64,000 bases of DNA, taken from assembly GCA_050250135.1 (NCBI GenBank), contig JBFWPF010000009.1, positions 4,304-68,303 of the forward strand, in the 5' to 3' direction. This document shows, piece after piece, positions 33,000 through 42,775 of the stretch (positions within the stretch are counted from its first letter, which is position 1; each line of letters opens with the position of its first letter). Position numbers and translations under genes: made by a program. Source of the stretch: JBFWPF01 sp050250135. Its GTDB lineage: Bacteria; Chlamydiota; Chlamydiia; Chlamydiales; JAFEGQ01. A model generated the notes under the pieces. It saw only the letters and a list, made by a program, of their open reading frames with translations. It was not told where the DNA came from and did no database searches.

Positions 33000-34619
33000 A
33001 TGGAGGATGAGGTGGACTGGATAACTCAATGGCTCGGAGCATTAAAGGCGGAGGAGCGGCTGATCACGGGAAGTGACAACACCCCTTGCCAACGGGCCAG
33101 TCTCCCCTATGACTTTGAACAGGGGGAGGTAGGTGCTCTGGATGGGGCAGCCCTCCACAAGGTTTTGGGGATTATCCAAACCCTGCGTGCCGACCATCCC
33201 AGTGAGTACTGGTTAAAAGAGCAACGGGATCGGGTAGCTCAGCGATTGGTTACGGTGTTAGAGCCAACGACGCTTACGCTCCAGGAGTGGTGCAGCTTTG
33301 TTAATGGGCTCAGCGCGGACGATTCGTCGACTATAGAGATCGATCAGGTAATAGGAGCGGCTCGGCAGCGGATAGAACCCTCTGCATGGACGGCTACCCT
33401 TGAGGCAATGGGGAAGGGATCGTTTGCCCTTAAGTGCTGGAGGCGGTCAAAGGACCTTGGCCTATCGGAGCAGGATACAGCACAGCTTAGGGCTCAGGTA
33501 GGCTGTGCTGATCTCGATTGCATTAACGCTGGCAAGATCCTGGACCAGGCGCTCAGCGCAGAGGATTACTTCGAGTCGGCGAAGGACTATTTGTCCGCTG
33601 GATCCGATCCGGTTATTAGGGCGCGTGCCGTAACGGTCAACCTTTTCTTGCGTGGGGGCGGCCGGTACAAGGAGCTGGGGCTAAATCCCCGGCATTGTGT
33701 GGCCCTTTTTACCCAGCTCGATCAGGACCGTTTTGAGGGATTTGCGGCGACCTTTTTTCAACTGGCCCGTCAATCGATGGGCTATGAGGCGAGCCTCCAG
33801 TGTTTGAAGAGCGCCTCGCCTCAGGCCCTCAAGGCGCTTGAGCCTATCCTGGACTTACTTCGCTTTCACGCGCCAGCTCCCTCCCTGCTTCGGCCCGATG
33901 TCCATCGGAAGCCCGGAAAGGGGAAGAAGGCCCTCCTCGCCCTTAAGGAGGGGAGTTTGGATGAGCGGTTATTGGAACACGGTCAGAGGCGGGTTGTGTT
34001 CTTCTACTACTTGCTTCTGATGGTCTACGGGGATGGTCTGGAATACACCCAGCACACCACCTTTTTGCAGTATGGGCAGGGAGAGAAGGGGGAGCATGCG
34101 GCCCACAGCACCATCTTGCCGAATATTGTCCGGGCGATGGGATCCAAAGAGGTGCCCGTTTCAGAAAACCGGTCTCTTGTCGACCTTTACCTTTTCAACG
34201 CTCTTAACGCCACGGTTGCTCTCCCTAGCAAAGTAAACTTGGGGGTCGATAAGGCGCTTGAATCCGCGGTCCGGCCCGATGCAAACAGAATCCTCAATAT
34301 GGTGTCGAAAGGGAAGCTAAACCCTGAGGAGGGGCTCTGGATGTGGATCGGCTGTTTGCAGAGGGCCTATCAGGAACTCCGCCCCCGATATTCCGAGCCA
34401 ATCGCTCTCTACCGACAGGGGCTCGATGGCTTTGGGGATCCCTTTTTCTGGGGGATAGCGCAGCTAGAGCTGACGCCTAGCCAAAAGCAAAAATTGCTGC
34501 CACAGGGGGCTACCTGCTGGCGGGGCCTAACACGCAACCAGCAAGAGGCGATCTATGCGGCGTTTCGGGAGAATATCTTCGCTCACAAGATGACCGACTC
34601 CCTCTTCAACTGGTGGTAA
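33000..34619 (+). CDS. Hypothetical 539-residue helical protein
   Basis: I do not recognise this protein. It is acidic at the N-terminus (MEDEVDWITQWLG), almost entirely helical by eye, with no signal peptide or membrane segment. Loosely repeated helical pairs in the middle (about 170-300) could form a TPR/HEAT-like array, but no repeat consensus is firm. A basic loop (KPGKGKKALLALKEG, about 303-317) and an aromatic segment (RVVFFYYLLLMVYGDGLEY) follow. The ATG at 33000 is preceded by an AT-rich leader with TTGTAAG and TAGACA-type words but no strong Shine-Dalgarno. Its last 14 bases overlap the convergent uvrA. Size and isolation suggest a lineage-specific protein, possibly secreted. Confidence 0.7.
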   Translation: MEDEVDWITQWLGALKAEERLITGSDNTPCQRASLPYDFEQGEVGALDGAALHKVLGIIQTLRADHPSEYWLKEQRDRVAQRLVTVLEPTTLTLQEWCSFVNGLSADDSSTIEIDQVIGAARQRIEPSAWTATLEAMGKGSFALKCWRRSKDLGLSEQDTAQLRAQVGCADLDCINAGKILDQALSAEDYFESAKDYLSAGSDPVIRARAVTVNLFLRGGGRYKELGLNPRHCVALFTQLDQDRFEGFAATFFQLARQSMGYEASLQCLKSASPQALKALEPILDLLRFHAPAPSLLRPDVHRKPGKGKKALLALKEGSLDERLLEHGQRRVVFFYYLLLMVYGDGLEYTQHTTFLQYGQGEKGEHAAHSTILPNIVRAMGSKEVPVSENRSLVDLYLFNALNATVALPSKVNLGVDKALESAVRPDANRILNMVSKGKLNPEEGLWMWIGCLQRAYQELRPRYSEPIALYRQGLDGFGDPFFWGIAQLELTPSQKQKLLPQGATCWRGLTRNQQEAIYAAFRENIFAHKMTDSLFNWW

Positions 34620-37600
34620 ATTTGAGACTTTGGCCGGTCCGGCTCCCCTGCACTTTTGCGACCTGCTCGGGGGTCCCTTGGGCGACCAGGCGGCCGCCGT
34701 CGGCGCCGGCGCCCGGGCCCAGGTCGACCAGGTGGTCGGCACACCGGATCAGGTCGAGGTTGTGCTCGATGATAATCAGGGTGTTGCCTCCCTCCACGAG
34801 CTCTTGAAGGACCGGCACCAGCTTGGCCAGATCGTCGGGGTGGAGGCCGACGGTCGGCTCGTCGAGGAGGTAGAGGGTAGCGCCGGTGGAGCGGCGGGCG
34901 AGCTCCTTGGCTAGCTTGAGGCGTTGAGCCTCTCCCCCTGATAGGGTCGCGATCCCCTGGCCGAGTGCGACATAGCCGAGCCCAACGCTCTGAAGGGTCT
35001 CGAGCCGGCGCCGGATCTTGGGAAAGGGGGCAAAGTGGGCGCCCGCCTGATCGACACTCATCTGGAGAGCCTGCCCCAGATTAATCCCCTCATAGGTGAC
35101 CTCAAGGGAGAGGGAGGAGAGCCTGAGCCCCTTACAGGAGGGGCAGTCGATCCAGACCGGGGGGAGGAAGTGCATCTCGACCTTGCACTTGCCCAGGCCC
35201 GAGCAACGGGTGCACATGCCGCGGGGGTGGTTGGTGGAGAAGTGGCCAGGGGTAAGGCCCCGTGTTCTTGCCGCCGCAAGGGAGGCGTAGAGGTCGCGCA
35301 GGTGGGGAGCGACTTCGGAGTAGGTGGCGAGGTCGGCCCGGTTGGTGTGGCCGATGGGGTCTTGGTCGAGGAGGATCACCTTGTCAAAGTGGCCCATCCC
35401 TGAGACCCTCCCGCGGGCAATCCGCACCTCATCCTCGGAGGACTTTTCAAAGGCCCCCATGAGAATCTCATGCATCAGGGTCGACTTGCCCGAGCCCGAG
35501 ACGCCGGTGATGCAGGAGAGGAGGCCGACAGGGAAGTGGCAGGAGAGCTGCCTAAGGTTGCGGGTGGTGACACCTTCCACCTTGAGGTAGCGGCTCCCTT
35601 TCCGCCGCTTAGAGGGGGGCAGGGCCAGCCTTCCCGAGAGGTAGGCACCGGTCAGAGAGAGGGGTGAGCGCTTGATCTCCTCTAGGCTCCCCTGAAAGAG
35701 GACCTCTCCCCCTTCACGGCCGGCCCGTGGCCCAAAGTCGAGGATCTCATCGGCCCGCGCAATGAGCTCAGGGTCGTGCTCGACCACTAAGAGGGTATTG
35801 CCGAGGGCCTTGAGGTGCTCGAGGGCATCGCCGAGCATCTTGCTGTCGCTCGCGTGGAGGCCTACCGTGGGCTCGTCGAGGACATAGAGGACGCCGGTAA
35901 GCCCTGTTCCGAGCTGGCGGGCGAGGCGGATCCGCTGCGCCTCCCCATTGCTAAGCGTCGGAGCTGAGCGGTGCAACGAGAGGTAACCGAGGCCAACGCG
36001 GAGGAGGAACTGGAGGCGGGAAAGGAGGCCCTCTCGCACCTCGCTGAGGAGGCGGGCATCCTCTTCGTTCATCTTGAGTGCCTCGAGAAAAGGGAAGACC
36101 TCGCTAATCGGCTTGTGGCAAAGCTCTCCAAGCGAAATCCCTTCCAGAAGCACATGGCGGGCGAGGGGATTGAGACGCTCCTGCTTACAGGTGCGGCAGC
36201 CAAGGCCGGTGCAGGCGGGGCACATCCCATCGGGGCCGTTAAAACCAAAGGTGCGCGGGGTGATCTCGGGATAGGATTTTCCGGTCGAGGGGACCGAGAA
36301 GCTGAGGTTAAAGGGGATCTCCTCCTCACCCCTCAAGATCGCAATCCGATTTTCCCCGATGGCAGCCGCTGTCTCGACCGCTTCAAAGAGGCGCCCTCGG
36401 ATTGCAGGGCGGATCTTTAGCCGGTCGATGACAAGAGAGAGGCGATTCTTCCGCCCCTTTTGCAGCGGAACATCGCCCGACAGTTCGTAGGGCTTTCCGT
36501 TAAGCAGGACGCGTAAGAAACCCTGCCGCGCAAGCCTAGGAAGGGCCTCCTCTTGGATAGGCGCCAGGATCCAGATCGCCTCTCCCTCGGGATAGCCCAT
36601 CAACCGGTCGACCACATGCTCCTTGGAGATCGCCTCGATCCGCTCACCGGTCTCGGGGCAATGGGCAATGCCAAGGCGGGCGTAGAGGATCCGCAGGTAG
36701 TCGTAGATCTCAGTAAGGGTGCCGACGGTGCTGCGGGGATTTCCAGCATGGGCCTTTTGCTCGATCGCAACCGCTGGGGAGAGCCCCTCGATACTCTCCA
36801 CCTTGGCTTTAGGCATCTGCTGGACAAACTGGCGGGCATAAGGGGAGAGGGAGTCGGTGTAGCGGCGCATCCCCTCGGCATAGACCGTGTCGAAGGCAAA
36901 CGAGCTCTTCCCCGCGCCTGACGGCCCCGTACAAAAGACCAGCTTGCCGCGCGGGATTTTCAGGTTGAGGTTTTTGAGGTTGTGCTGAGATGCCCCTTTC
37001 ACCTCAATATGGGTGAGGGGCGGAGCATGCTTGATCTTCTTTGGCGCTGCCTGCCGTGTGGGCATCAGCACTTCAGCGAGTGCACTGGCTGTGGGTGTTT
37101 TTCCTTTCGCCACCTCTTCGGGTGTCCCTTGTGCGACGAGCTTTCCGCCGCCTGCGCCCCCATCGGGTCCCAGCTCGATCACCCAGTCGGCCGTCTTCAC
37201 CACCTCCATATTGTGCTCGATCACCACAACGGTGTTTCCCTTACCGACCAGCGCTCCTAGCACCTCCTGGAGGTGGTGGATGTCATAGAAGTGGAGCCCC
37301 GTTGTCGGCTCATCCAGAAGGTAGAGGGTCTTGCCAGTGTCGGGGCGGGAGAGCTCCTTAGCGAGTTTGATCCGCTGCGCCTCACCACCCGACAAGGTCG
37401 TCGACGATTGGCCCAGCTTGATGTAGCCCATCCCTACCTGCTCGAGCGTCTTTAGCGGCTTGGCAATGTGGGGCAGGTCGGCAAAAAAGGCGGCCGCCTC
37501 CTCCACGCTCATCTCAAGCACATCGTGGATGCTCTTTCCTTTATAGAGGACCGAAAGGGTCTCCCCATCAAAGCGCCTCCCCAAGCAAAGGGAGCACGTC

Positions 37601-39840
37601 ACATAGGCCTCCTCCAAGAAATCGAGGTCGACCTTGGTCATCCCCATCCCGCTGCAGCTGCTGCACGACCCTTCCGCCACATTAAAGCTAAACCGGCCCG
37701 GCTTGTAGCCCCGCGCCTTGCTCTCGGGCAGCTCGGCAAAGAGCGCCCGGATCGGATCGAAGAGCTTCACGTAGGTCGCCGGATTCGACCTGGGATTGCG
37801 CCCAATCGGCGTCTGGTCGATCGCGATCACCTTGTCGAGATGCTCGATACCTTCAATCCGCTTAAACAGACCCGGCTGCTGCTCAGCGTTGTGGAGCTCT
37901 TTAGCCAATGCCGGATGGAGTATATCACTGATCAGCGACGATTTTCCCGATCCCGAAACACCTGTTACCGCAATCAACTTGCCTAGCGGAATATCCACAT
38001 CCAGATTCTGCAGATTGTGGTGGCGGGCGCCGACAATCTTAAGCGACTGCCCATTCCCTTTGCGCCGCTCTGTCGGAATCGGGATCGCCCTCCTCCCCGA
38101 CAGATAGGCGCCGGTTAGCGACCGCTTCTCCTTTAGCAGCCCCTTCACCGGGCCCTGATAGATGATCTCTCCCCCATGTTCGCCCGCCATCGGCCCAAAG
38201 TCGACCACCTCGTCGGCCGACCACACCGTCTCCTCATCGTGTTCGACCACAATCACCGTGTTGCCCCGATCGCGCAGACGTTCAAGAGTCGCAATCAGCT
38301 TCTTATTGTCGCGCGGATGGAGCCCAATCGAGGGCTCATCGAGGATATAGGTGACGCCCACAAGACCACATCCGATCTGAGAAGCCAATCTGACCCGCTG
38401 CGCCTCACCGCCTGACAGCGATGGTGCTGGCCTATCCAAGGTCAAGTAGTGGAGCCCTACATCGAGCAAAAAGCCAAGCCGCTCCCGGATCTCTTTCAGC
38501 AGCTCATCGGCCACCTCTTGTTGCTCCACTTTTAGCCCATCGAAGAAGGCCCGTGCGCTCCTTAGGTCAAGCGCCATCAACTCGCCGATCGTCAAGGCCG
38601 AGAGCTTGGCAGCGGCAGGATAAGCCGCTAACCTTCCACCCTTACATTGTGGACAGACCTGCGAGCGGATTAGCTCCCGCATTTTTTTTTGGTACCCCTC
38701 GCTCTTTGCCTCCGCCAGGCGCTGATGGGCCAGATGGAGGACCCCCTTCCAGGGCACATAGTCGGTCCACCGCTTCTTCCCCGCCTTAAAGCTCATCCGG
38801 ACATATTTCTGGTCAATTCCCTTCAGGAAGGCATCTTTCGCTTTAGCGGGCAGCTTCTTCCACGGCGTTGTCACCTCGAATTGGTAGAGGCGGGCCAGGT
38901 TGTCGTAGACATTTCCGTGGTAGACCGTTCCATACGACGGCGCGATCGAGCAGCAGTCCTCCGCAATGCTCTTTTCGGCGTCGATAATCCTCTCCAGATC
39001 GAACTCCTCACATACCCCCAGCCCTTGACACTCGGGGCACATCCCCATCGGGTGGTTGGGCGAAAAATGTTGGGGGTCGAGCGGCGGATAGGACAAACCT
39101 GACTTAGGCGAAAAGGCATGGACCGAGAAGAGCCTCTCCTCCACCAGACAGACCCCATCGCCCATCTCCAATGCAAGCGTCACCGCCTCCGCAACCCGGC
39201 TCCCCTCCTCCTTCACCACAAACCGGTCGATCAGCACCTCCATCGTGTGGGAGACCCGCTCATCGAGCTCCAGCGGCTCCTCAAGCTCCCGCAGCTCCCC
39301 ATCGACCCGCGCCCTCACAAACCCCTTTCTCAGCAGAAACTCCCGCTCCTCTTCCAGCGTCCCCTTTTTGCCCGTCACAATCGGCGCGTAGAGATGGACC
39401 CGCTCGCCAACCATCCCCTCCACCGCCGCTATGATCTGCTCCCGGCTCTGCCCCTGCACCGCCTCCCCGCTCACCGGGCAATAGGGGACCGCGCACCGGG
39501 CATACAGGACCCTCAAATAATCACTTACCTCGGTCATCGTCCCCACGGTCGAGCGGGGGTTGCGCCCTGCTGTCTTCTGCTCGATGGAAATGGTGGGGGT
39601 AAGTCCCTCGCTCCCTTCCAGCTCGGGGCGGGAGAGATCGCCCACATACCGCCGCGCAAAGGTGGAGAGCGACTCGACATAGCGCCTTTGCCCCTCTACA
39701 TAGAGCGTGTCGAAGGCAAGGGAGGACTTGCCCGATCCCGAAACCCCCGTAAAAACGATCAATTGATTTGGAGCAAGCTTAATATCAATGGCTTGCAGAT
39801 TATGGACCCGGACTTTTTTCAGCTGAATGGAATGCGACAT
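34606..39840 (-). CDS. uvrA: Double-length excinuclease ABC subunit A
   Basis: Damage-recognition ATPase of nucleotide excision repair. At 1744 residues it is two complete UvrA units fused head to tail, a form I recall from chlamydiae. Four P-loops are visible: GVSGSGKSS (about 32), GVSGSGKSS (about 630), GPSGAGKSS (about 975) and GVSGSGKST (about 1450). Four ABC signatures (LSGGEAQR three times, LSNGEAQR once) and Zn-binding pairs (CPECQGLGVC; CSSCSGMG..CSLCLG; CPACTGLGCRTC; CTRCSGLGKC..CPSCKG) follow. In the second unit's first ABC the signature reads LSNGEAQRIRLA, a Gly-to-Asn change. It would act as a monomer equivalent to the usual UvrA dimer. Confidence 0.97.
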   Translation of the reverse strand: MSHSIQLKKVRVHNLQAIDIKLAPNQLIVFTGVSGSGKSSLAFDTLYVEGQRRYVESLSTFARRYVGDLSRPELEGSEGLTPTISIEQKTAGRNPRSTVGTMTEVSDYLRVLYARCAVPYCPVSGEAVQGQSREQIIAAVEGMVGERVHLYAPIVTGKKGTLEEEREFLLRKGFVRARVDGELRELEEPLELDERVSHTMEVLIDRFVVKEEGSRVAEAVTLALEMGDGVCLVEERLFSVHAFSPKSGLSYPPLDPQHFSPNHPMGMCPECQGLGVCEEFDLERIIDAEKSIAEDCCSIAPSYGTVYHGNVYDNLARLYQFEVTTPWKKLPAKAKDAFLKGIDQKYVRMSFKAGKKRWTDYVPWKGVLHLAHQRLAEAKSEGYQKKMRELIRSQVCPQCKGGRLAAYPAAAKLSALTIGELMALDLRSARAFFDGLKVEQQEVADELLKEIRERLGFLLDVGLHYLTLDRPAPSLSGGEAQRVRLASQIGCGLVGVTYILDEPSIGLHPRDNKKLIATLERLRDRGNTVIVVEHDEETVWSADEVVDFGPMAGEHGGEIIYQGPVKGLLKEKRSLTGAYLSGRRAIPIPTERRKGNGQSLKIVGARHHNLQNLDVDIPLGKLIAVTGVSGSGKSSLISDILHPALAKELHNAEQQPGLFKRIEGIEHLDKVIAIDQTPIGRNPRSNPATYVKLFDPIRALFAELPESKARGYKPGRFSFNVAEGSCSSCSGMGMTKVDLDFLEEAYVTCSLCLGRRFDGETLSVLYKGKSIHDVLEMSVEEAAAFFADLPHIAKPLKTLEQVGMGYIKLGQSSTTLSGGEAQRIKLAKELSRPDTGKTLYLLDEPTTGLHFYDIHHLQEVLGALVGKGNTVVVIEHNMEVVKTADWVIELGPDGGAGGGKLVAQGTPEEVAKGKTPTASALAEVLMPTRQAAPKKIKHAPPLTHIEVKGASQHNLKNLNLKIPRGKLVFCTGPSGAGKSSFAFDTVYAEGMRRYTDSLSPYARQFVQQMPKAKVESIEGLSPAVAIEQKAHAGNPRSTVGTLTEIYDYLRILYARLGIAHCPETGERIEAISKEHVVDRLMGYPEGEAIWILAPIQEEALPRLARQGFLRVLLNGKPYELSGDVPLQKGRKNRLSLVIDRLKIRPAIRGRLFEAVETAAAIGENRIAILRGEEEIPFNLSFSVPSTGKSYPEITPRTFGFNGPDGMCPACTGLGCRTCKQERLNPLARHVLLEGISLGELCHKPISEVFPFLEALKMNEEDARLLSEVREGLLSRLQFLLRVGLGYLSLHRSAPTLSNGEAQRIRLARQLGTGLTGVLYVLDEPTVGLHASDSKMLGDALEHLKALGNTLLVVEHDPELIARADEILDFGPRAGREGGEVLFQGSLEEIKRSPLSLTGAYLSGRLALPPSKRRKGSRYLKVEGVTTRNLRQLSCHFPVGLLSCITGVSGSGKSTLMHEILMGAFEKSSEDEVRIARGRVSGMGHFDKVILLDQDPIGHTNRADLATYSEVAPHLRDLYASLAAARTRGLTPGHFSTNHPRGMCTRCSGLGKCKVEMHFLPPVWIDCPSCKGLRLSSLSLEVTYEGINLGQALQMSVDQAGAHFAPFPKIRRRLETLQSVGLGYVALGQGIATLSGGEAQRLKLAKELARRSTGATLYLLDEPTVGLHPDDLAKLVPVLQELVEGGNTLIIIEHNLDLIRCADHLVDLGPGAGADGGRLVAQGTPEQVAKVQGSRTGQSLKFTTS

Positions 39841-39872
39841 GGGGGCATTTTACCACACCCCCACATGGGGTG

Positions 39873-40814
39873 CTAGTAACCGATGCTGATCCCGCCGTAA
39901 GGGCCGCCAAAGCTCCCCGTCTTCTCTACCGGGGTCAGCACGGCCAGGTCGTTGGTCGCATCGATCCTCGAAAGGCCCCCAAAGTAGCTGTTCAGCTCGT
40001 AGCCGATCCTACCGGTGACCGTCACACCGCGGCCGCAAAGGCTCCCCTTAAGCTCCAGGCGCCAGTCACACGCAGGCTCAAGAACTCGCCGATTGGGATA
40101 GGCGATCGGGCCCGGAGGGGCAAAACTGGCAGAGGTAGCGAGCTTTCGGGTGCCAATAGCGGCTGTGGCGGCGAAATGGCCATTTAGGGCGAGCGTGACG
40201 CAGCGTAACTTGCAGGGGGAGAAGGAAAAGTGGAGGCCGAGTCTGGGGCCCCACCCCTGATAGCGGGTCGACTGGTCTCCCAGCGTGGTCGTCATCCCGC
40301 TCACATAGGCGTAGTTCTCATGCTGGGCGAGGTCGAAGTAGCGGACTCCTCCAAAGAGGGCTCCCGATAGCACACAAGAGGAGGCAAGGCTCCAGTGGGC
40401 CTCGGCATCTGCTGAGCGGTATTTTTGCCGGAGCTGGGCAGAGGCGGCCGTTGCGGTAGCGGGGGTCGGGTCGAAGGCGCGGACAAGGGAGGGGGCCTGC
40501 ACCGCCTCGCTTCCATGGGAGTTAAAGCTCACATAGCGCCCTGCAATCGCAAAGCAGGGGGAGAAGAGGTGGGCCCGTCCCCACACATCATAGCCAAATC
40601 GGCTTCGCGGGAGAACGTAGCGGGAAAAGCTGAGGTCGGGGGAGTTGTCGATCACGCAGTACTGGATCCCATCCCCGCCAGCCCGCCAGTAGAGGACATT
40701 GGACCCGGCCTCAAGACTAAAGGCCGCTCTGGAAAGGGAGCAACGCCAGGGTGTCCCCTCTCCGTAGCAGCAGACGGTCAAAAGCAGCAGGGCAGCCAAA
40801 AGTCGAACTTGCAT
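39873..40814 (-). CDS. MOMP-like (Lpg1974-type) outer membrane porin
   Basis: A 313-residue outer membrane protein. The ATG at 40814 gives a clean signal peptide (MQVRLLAALLLLTVCCYG) with AGAGAG just upstream; an in-frame start 19 codons earlier would add a charged leader. Just after cleavage comes FSLEAGSNVLYWRAGGDGIQY, the N-terminal pattern of the Legionella Lpg1974/Simkania MOMP-like family. Alternating strands continue to the end, which finishes in a Tyr (GGISIGY), the aromatic terminus typical of BAM substrates. The mature part has several Cys residues. It is divergent from another beta-barrel gene, and the 59-base gap between them must hold both promoters. Confidence 0.75.
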   Translation of the reverse strand: MQVRLLAALLLLTVCCYGEGTPWRCSLSRAAFSLEAGSNVLYWRAGGDGIQYCVIDNSPDLSFSRYVLPRSRFGYDVWGRAHLFSPCFAIAGRYVSFNSHGSEAVQAPSLVRAFDPTPATATAASAQLRQKYRSADAEAHWSLASSCVLSGALFGGVRYFDLAQHENYAYVSGMTTTLGDQSTRYQGWGPRLGLHFSFSPCKLRCVTLALNGHFAATAAIGTRKLATSASFAPPGPIAYPNRRVLEPACDWRLELKGSLCGRGVTVTGRIGYELNSYFGGLSRIDATNDLAVLTPVEKTGSFGGPYGGISIGY

Positions 40815-40885
40815 AGGGCTCTCTATACAACCCCACAGAGAATCCTCACAAGCCTCTTGTCTTATTTGCACGGTTGGAATATGCG

Positions 40886-41518
40886 ATGGGTATGATGCGC
40901 TACCTGGCCCTACTTCTCCTCCCCCTCTCCCTTTACGCCGGCTGCTTTGAGCCGCGTGGTCCCTATGCCGGTATCGAGGGGGGATGGGGGTGGCAGGACT
41001 TTAGGAGTGGAAGTGCCGGGACCAACACCTTTGACAACGTGGTGATCACCTCGGTCTCGACACAGAAGTCAAATGATGGGGGAGCGGGCCGGATCTTTGC
41101 CGGCTTTACCTCTCGTTGCGGCCTGGGAGTGGAGGGGGGAGCGGCCCTCTACCACGATCTCGACTGGCTCATTACTACCCGCTTTCAGTCAGGAGCGGTC
41201 AGCCACATCCGGATGATCGCCCACACCTATGCCCTTGATTTTGTCGCCCGGGGGGCCTGGCGCCCCTGCTGTTGGCTAACACTGGTGGGTAAGGCGGGCA
41301 TTGCCTATGTGAACACCCGCTTTAGCTTTACCGGGGGATTTAGGGAGCATACCCATGCTTTTCGGCCTGTACTAGCGGCTGGACTCTCTGTCCCGATCTG
41401 GCGCTGCTTTTCGGCTGAGGTGACCTACTCCCATATCTTCTGGTCGGGTGACCTCCACCGCTTCCACCACACCCCATCGCTCGACGGGATCTTTGCGGGC
41501 ATCGTCTACCGCCCGTAA
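40886..41518 (+). CDS. Small outer membrane beta-barrel protein
   Basis: About 210 residues. A signal peptide (MMRYLALLLLPLSLYAG) is followed by an eight-strand-like barrel pattern: PYAGIEGGWGWQDF, GGAGRIFAGFTSRCGLGVEGGAALYHD, YALDFVARGAWRPCCWLTLVGKAGIAY, and SLDGIFAGIVYR at the end. This resembles the OmpA-like/OMP_b-brl small barrel group. The start is uncertain among ATGs at 40886, 40892 and 40895. Its last 13 bases overlap the convergent ferric-reductase-like gene. Cys residues in the barrel again suit a disulfide-linked chlamydial envelope. Function unknown. Confidence 0.7.
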   Translation: MGMMRYLALLLLPLSLYAGCFEPRGPYAGIEGGWGWQDFRSGSAGTNTFDNVVITSVSTQKSNDGGAGRIFAGFTSRCGLGVEGGAALYHDLDWLITTRFQSGAVSHIRMIAHTYALDFVARGAWRPCCWLTLVGKAGIAYVNTRFSFTGGFREHTHAFRPVLAAGLSVPIWRCFSAEVTYSHIFWSGDLHRFHHTPSLDGIFAGIVYRP

Positions 41519-42774
41519 CTCGAAAAGAACTCAAAGTCCTCAAAGTGGATCTGGCGGCGGGGGTACCCTAGGGCGGTGAGCTGGTGGGTGAGGTCGCGGG
41601 TAAGCCGGCGAGGGCCGCAAAGAAGGATCGCTGAGGCCCCTTTGTAGGGCAGCTCGGTGGCCTTGAGGTGAGGTCGCTCCGAAGAGCAGATCAAATATGT
41701 AGTAATATTTTTAATTTCCTTTAGCCCGGCCGCATCGGCGGAGTTTTTGACACAGTAGTAGAGGGTGATCTTGGGGGCCTTAGATGACAGGGAGGGGGCC
41801 CAGGTAAGAAAGGGGACGATTCCAATGCCGCCGGCAATCCAGACTTGCTCGCCGGGGTATTGGGTGTAGTCAAAGCGGCCATAGGGCCCTTCAAGGCGGG
41901 CCGTATCGCCGGGCTTTAGGGTTTTTAAGAGCCTACGAGTGTAGTCGCCCCGCCCTTTGACGAGGATGGAGAGCTTTTTTTCGCCGGGCGTCCCGCGGAG
42001 GGTAAAGGGGTGGCTTTCGCGGGTTGGCTTGTCGAATTGGAAGAAGGCGTACTGGCCCGGTTTGTAGGGGAAAGGGTGGTCGGAGGTGAGGGTGATCTCC
42101 GTCGTAGTGTCCGTTAGCGGCGTTAACTGGGTGACGGTAAAGCGGGGCCTTTTGCGGAAGAGGGGGATCCAGACCTGTCGATAGGCGAGCGAGAGGAGAC
42201 CCAGGGCGATCGGGAGGTAGAGGAGGGGGGAGGCCGAAGGGGCAAAGGCCTTTTGGGTGAGGAGGACATGGAGGGAGGCGATCAGGAAGATCAGCCCCAT
42301 AAAGCGGTGGGTCCACTTCCACTTGTCGTAGGGGAGGAAGCGGATTAGGGAGAGGCCGATCAGGAGGACAAGGCTCCAGAAGGCGATGGCGCCGAGGTTG
42401 ACGGATAGGCGGTCGTGGGTGGGGAGGAAGAAAGCTGCCCAGTTGGTGTGGCGTAAGGCGAGGAGAAAGGGGTGGGCGATCAGGAGACAAAAGGTAATGA
42501 TCCCGAGGGTGTGGTGGGTCCGGTAGAGCTGGTCGAGACCCCCTAGCCAGTCCTCGAGTTTGGGCCACCGGGAGGCGAGAGCGAGGGTGAGGGAGAAGGT
42601 TGTAAGGCCGGCTACCCCAAAGAGGGTCCCCCATCCTTTGAGGGAGTGGATGTAGGGGCCGGTAGCGCGTCCATGGTGGCGTCCGACCCCCTCCCAGGCA
42701 TCCCATGAGGCGAAGAGGTAGGCGAGGATGAACAATCCGGCGAGCACCAGGCAGACGGTGAGAGTCCGCCGCAT
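41506..42774 (-). CDS. Ferric reductase-like membrane flavoprotein
   Basis: A 422-residue protein with an N-terminal membrane half of about six helices holding paired histidines (YRTHHTLGII, about 85-94; LIAHPFLLALRH, about 98-109; WTHRFMGLI and LHVLLTQ near 155-170), as in haem-binding ferric reductase/NOX domains. The C-terminal half is a ferredoxin-NADP reductase module: FAD-binding Arg-x-(S/H)-x-(F) region at RESHPFTLRG, NAD-binding GGIGIVPFL (about 315-323) and CGP near the end (about 395). It likely passes electrons from NAD(P)H through FAD and haem across the membrane, perhaps to iron. It starts one base after the upstream FadL-type gene, so a shared transcript is likely. Confidence 0.85.
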   Translation of the reverse strand: MRRTLTVCLVLAGLFILAYLFASWDAWEGVGRHHGRATGPYIHSLKGWGTLFGVAGLTTFSLTLALASRWPKLEDWLGGLDQLYRTHHTLGIITFCLLIAHPFLLALRHTNWAAFFLPTHDRLSVNLGAIAFWSLVLLIGLSLIRFLPYDKWKWTHRFMGLIFLIASLHVLLTQKAFAPSASPLLYLPIALGLLSLAYRQVWIPLFRKRPRFTVTQLTPLTDTTTEITLTSDHPFPYKPGQYAFFQFDKPTRESHPFTLRGTPGEKKLSILVKGRGDYTRRLLKTLKPGDTARLEGPYGRFDYTQYPGEQVWIAGGIGIVPFLTWAPSLSSKAPKITLYYCVKNSADAAGLKEIKNITTYLICSSERPHLKATELPYKGASAILLCGPRRLTRDLTHQLTALGYPRRQIHFEDFEFFSSYGR

Positions 42775-42775
42775 C

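Noticed and set aside
34606..39840. Misassembly or artificial fusion of two uvrA genes
   Set aside because: The two halves differ clearly in sequence, and double-length UvrA is a feature I recall for chlamydiae, so the fusion is natural.
39118..39876. 252-codon plus-strand frame antisense to uvrA
   Set aside because: His/Pro/Arg-rich shadow of the conserved UvrA N-terminus, with no family features.
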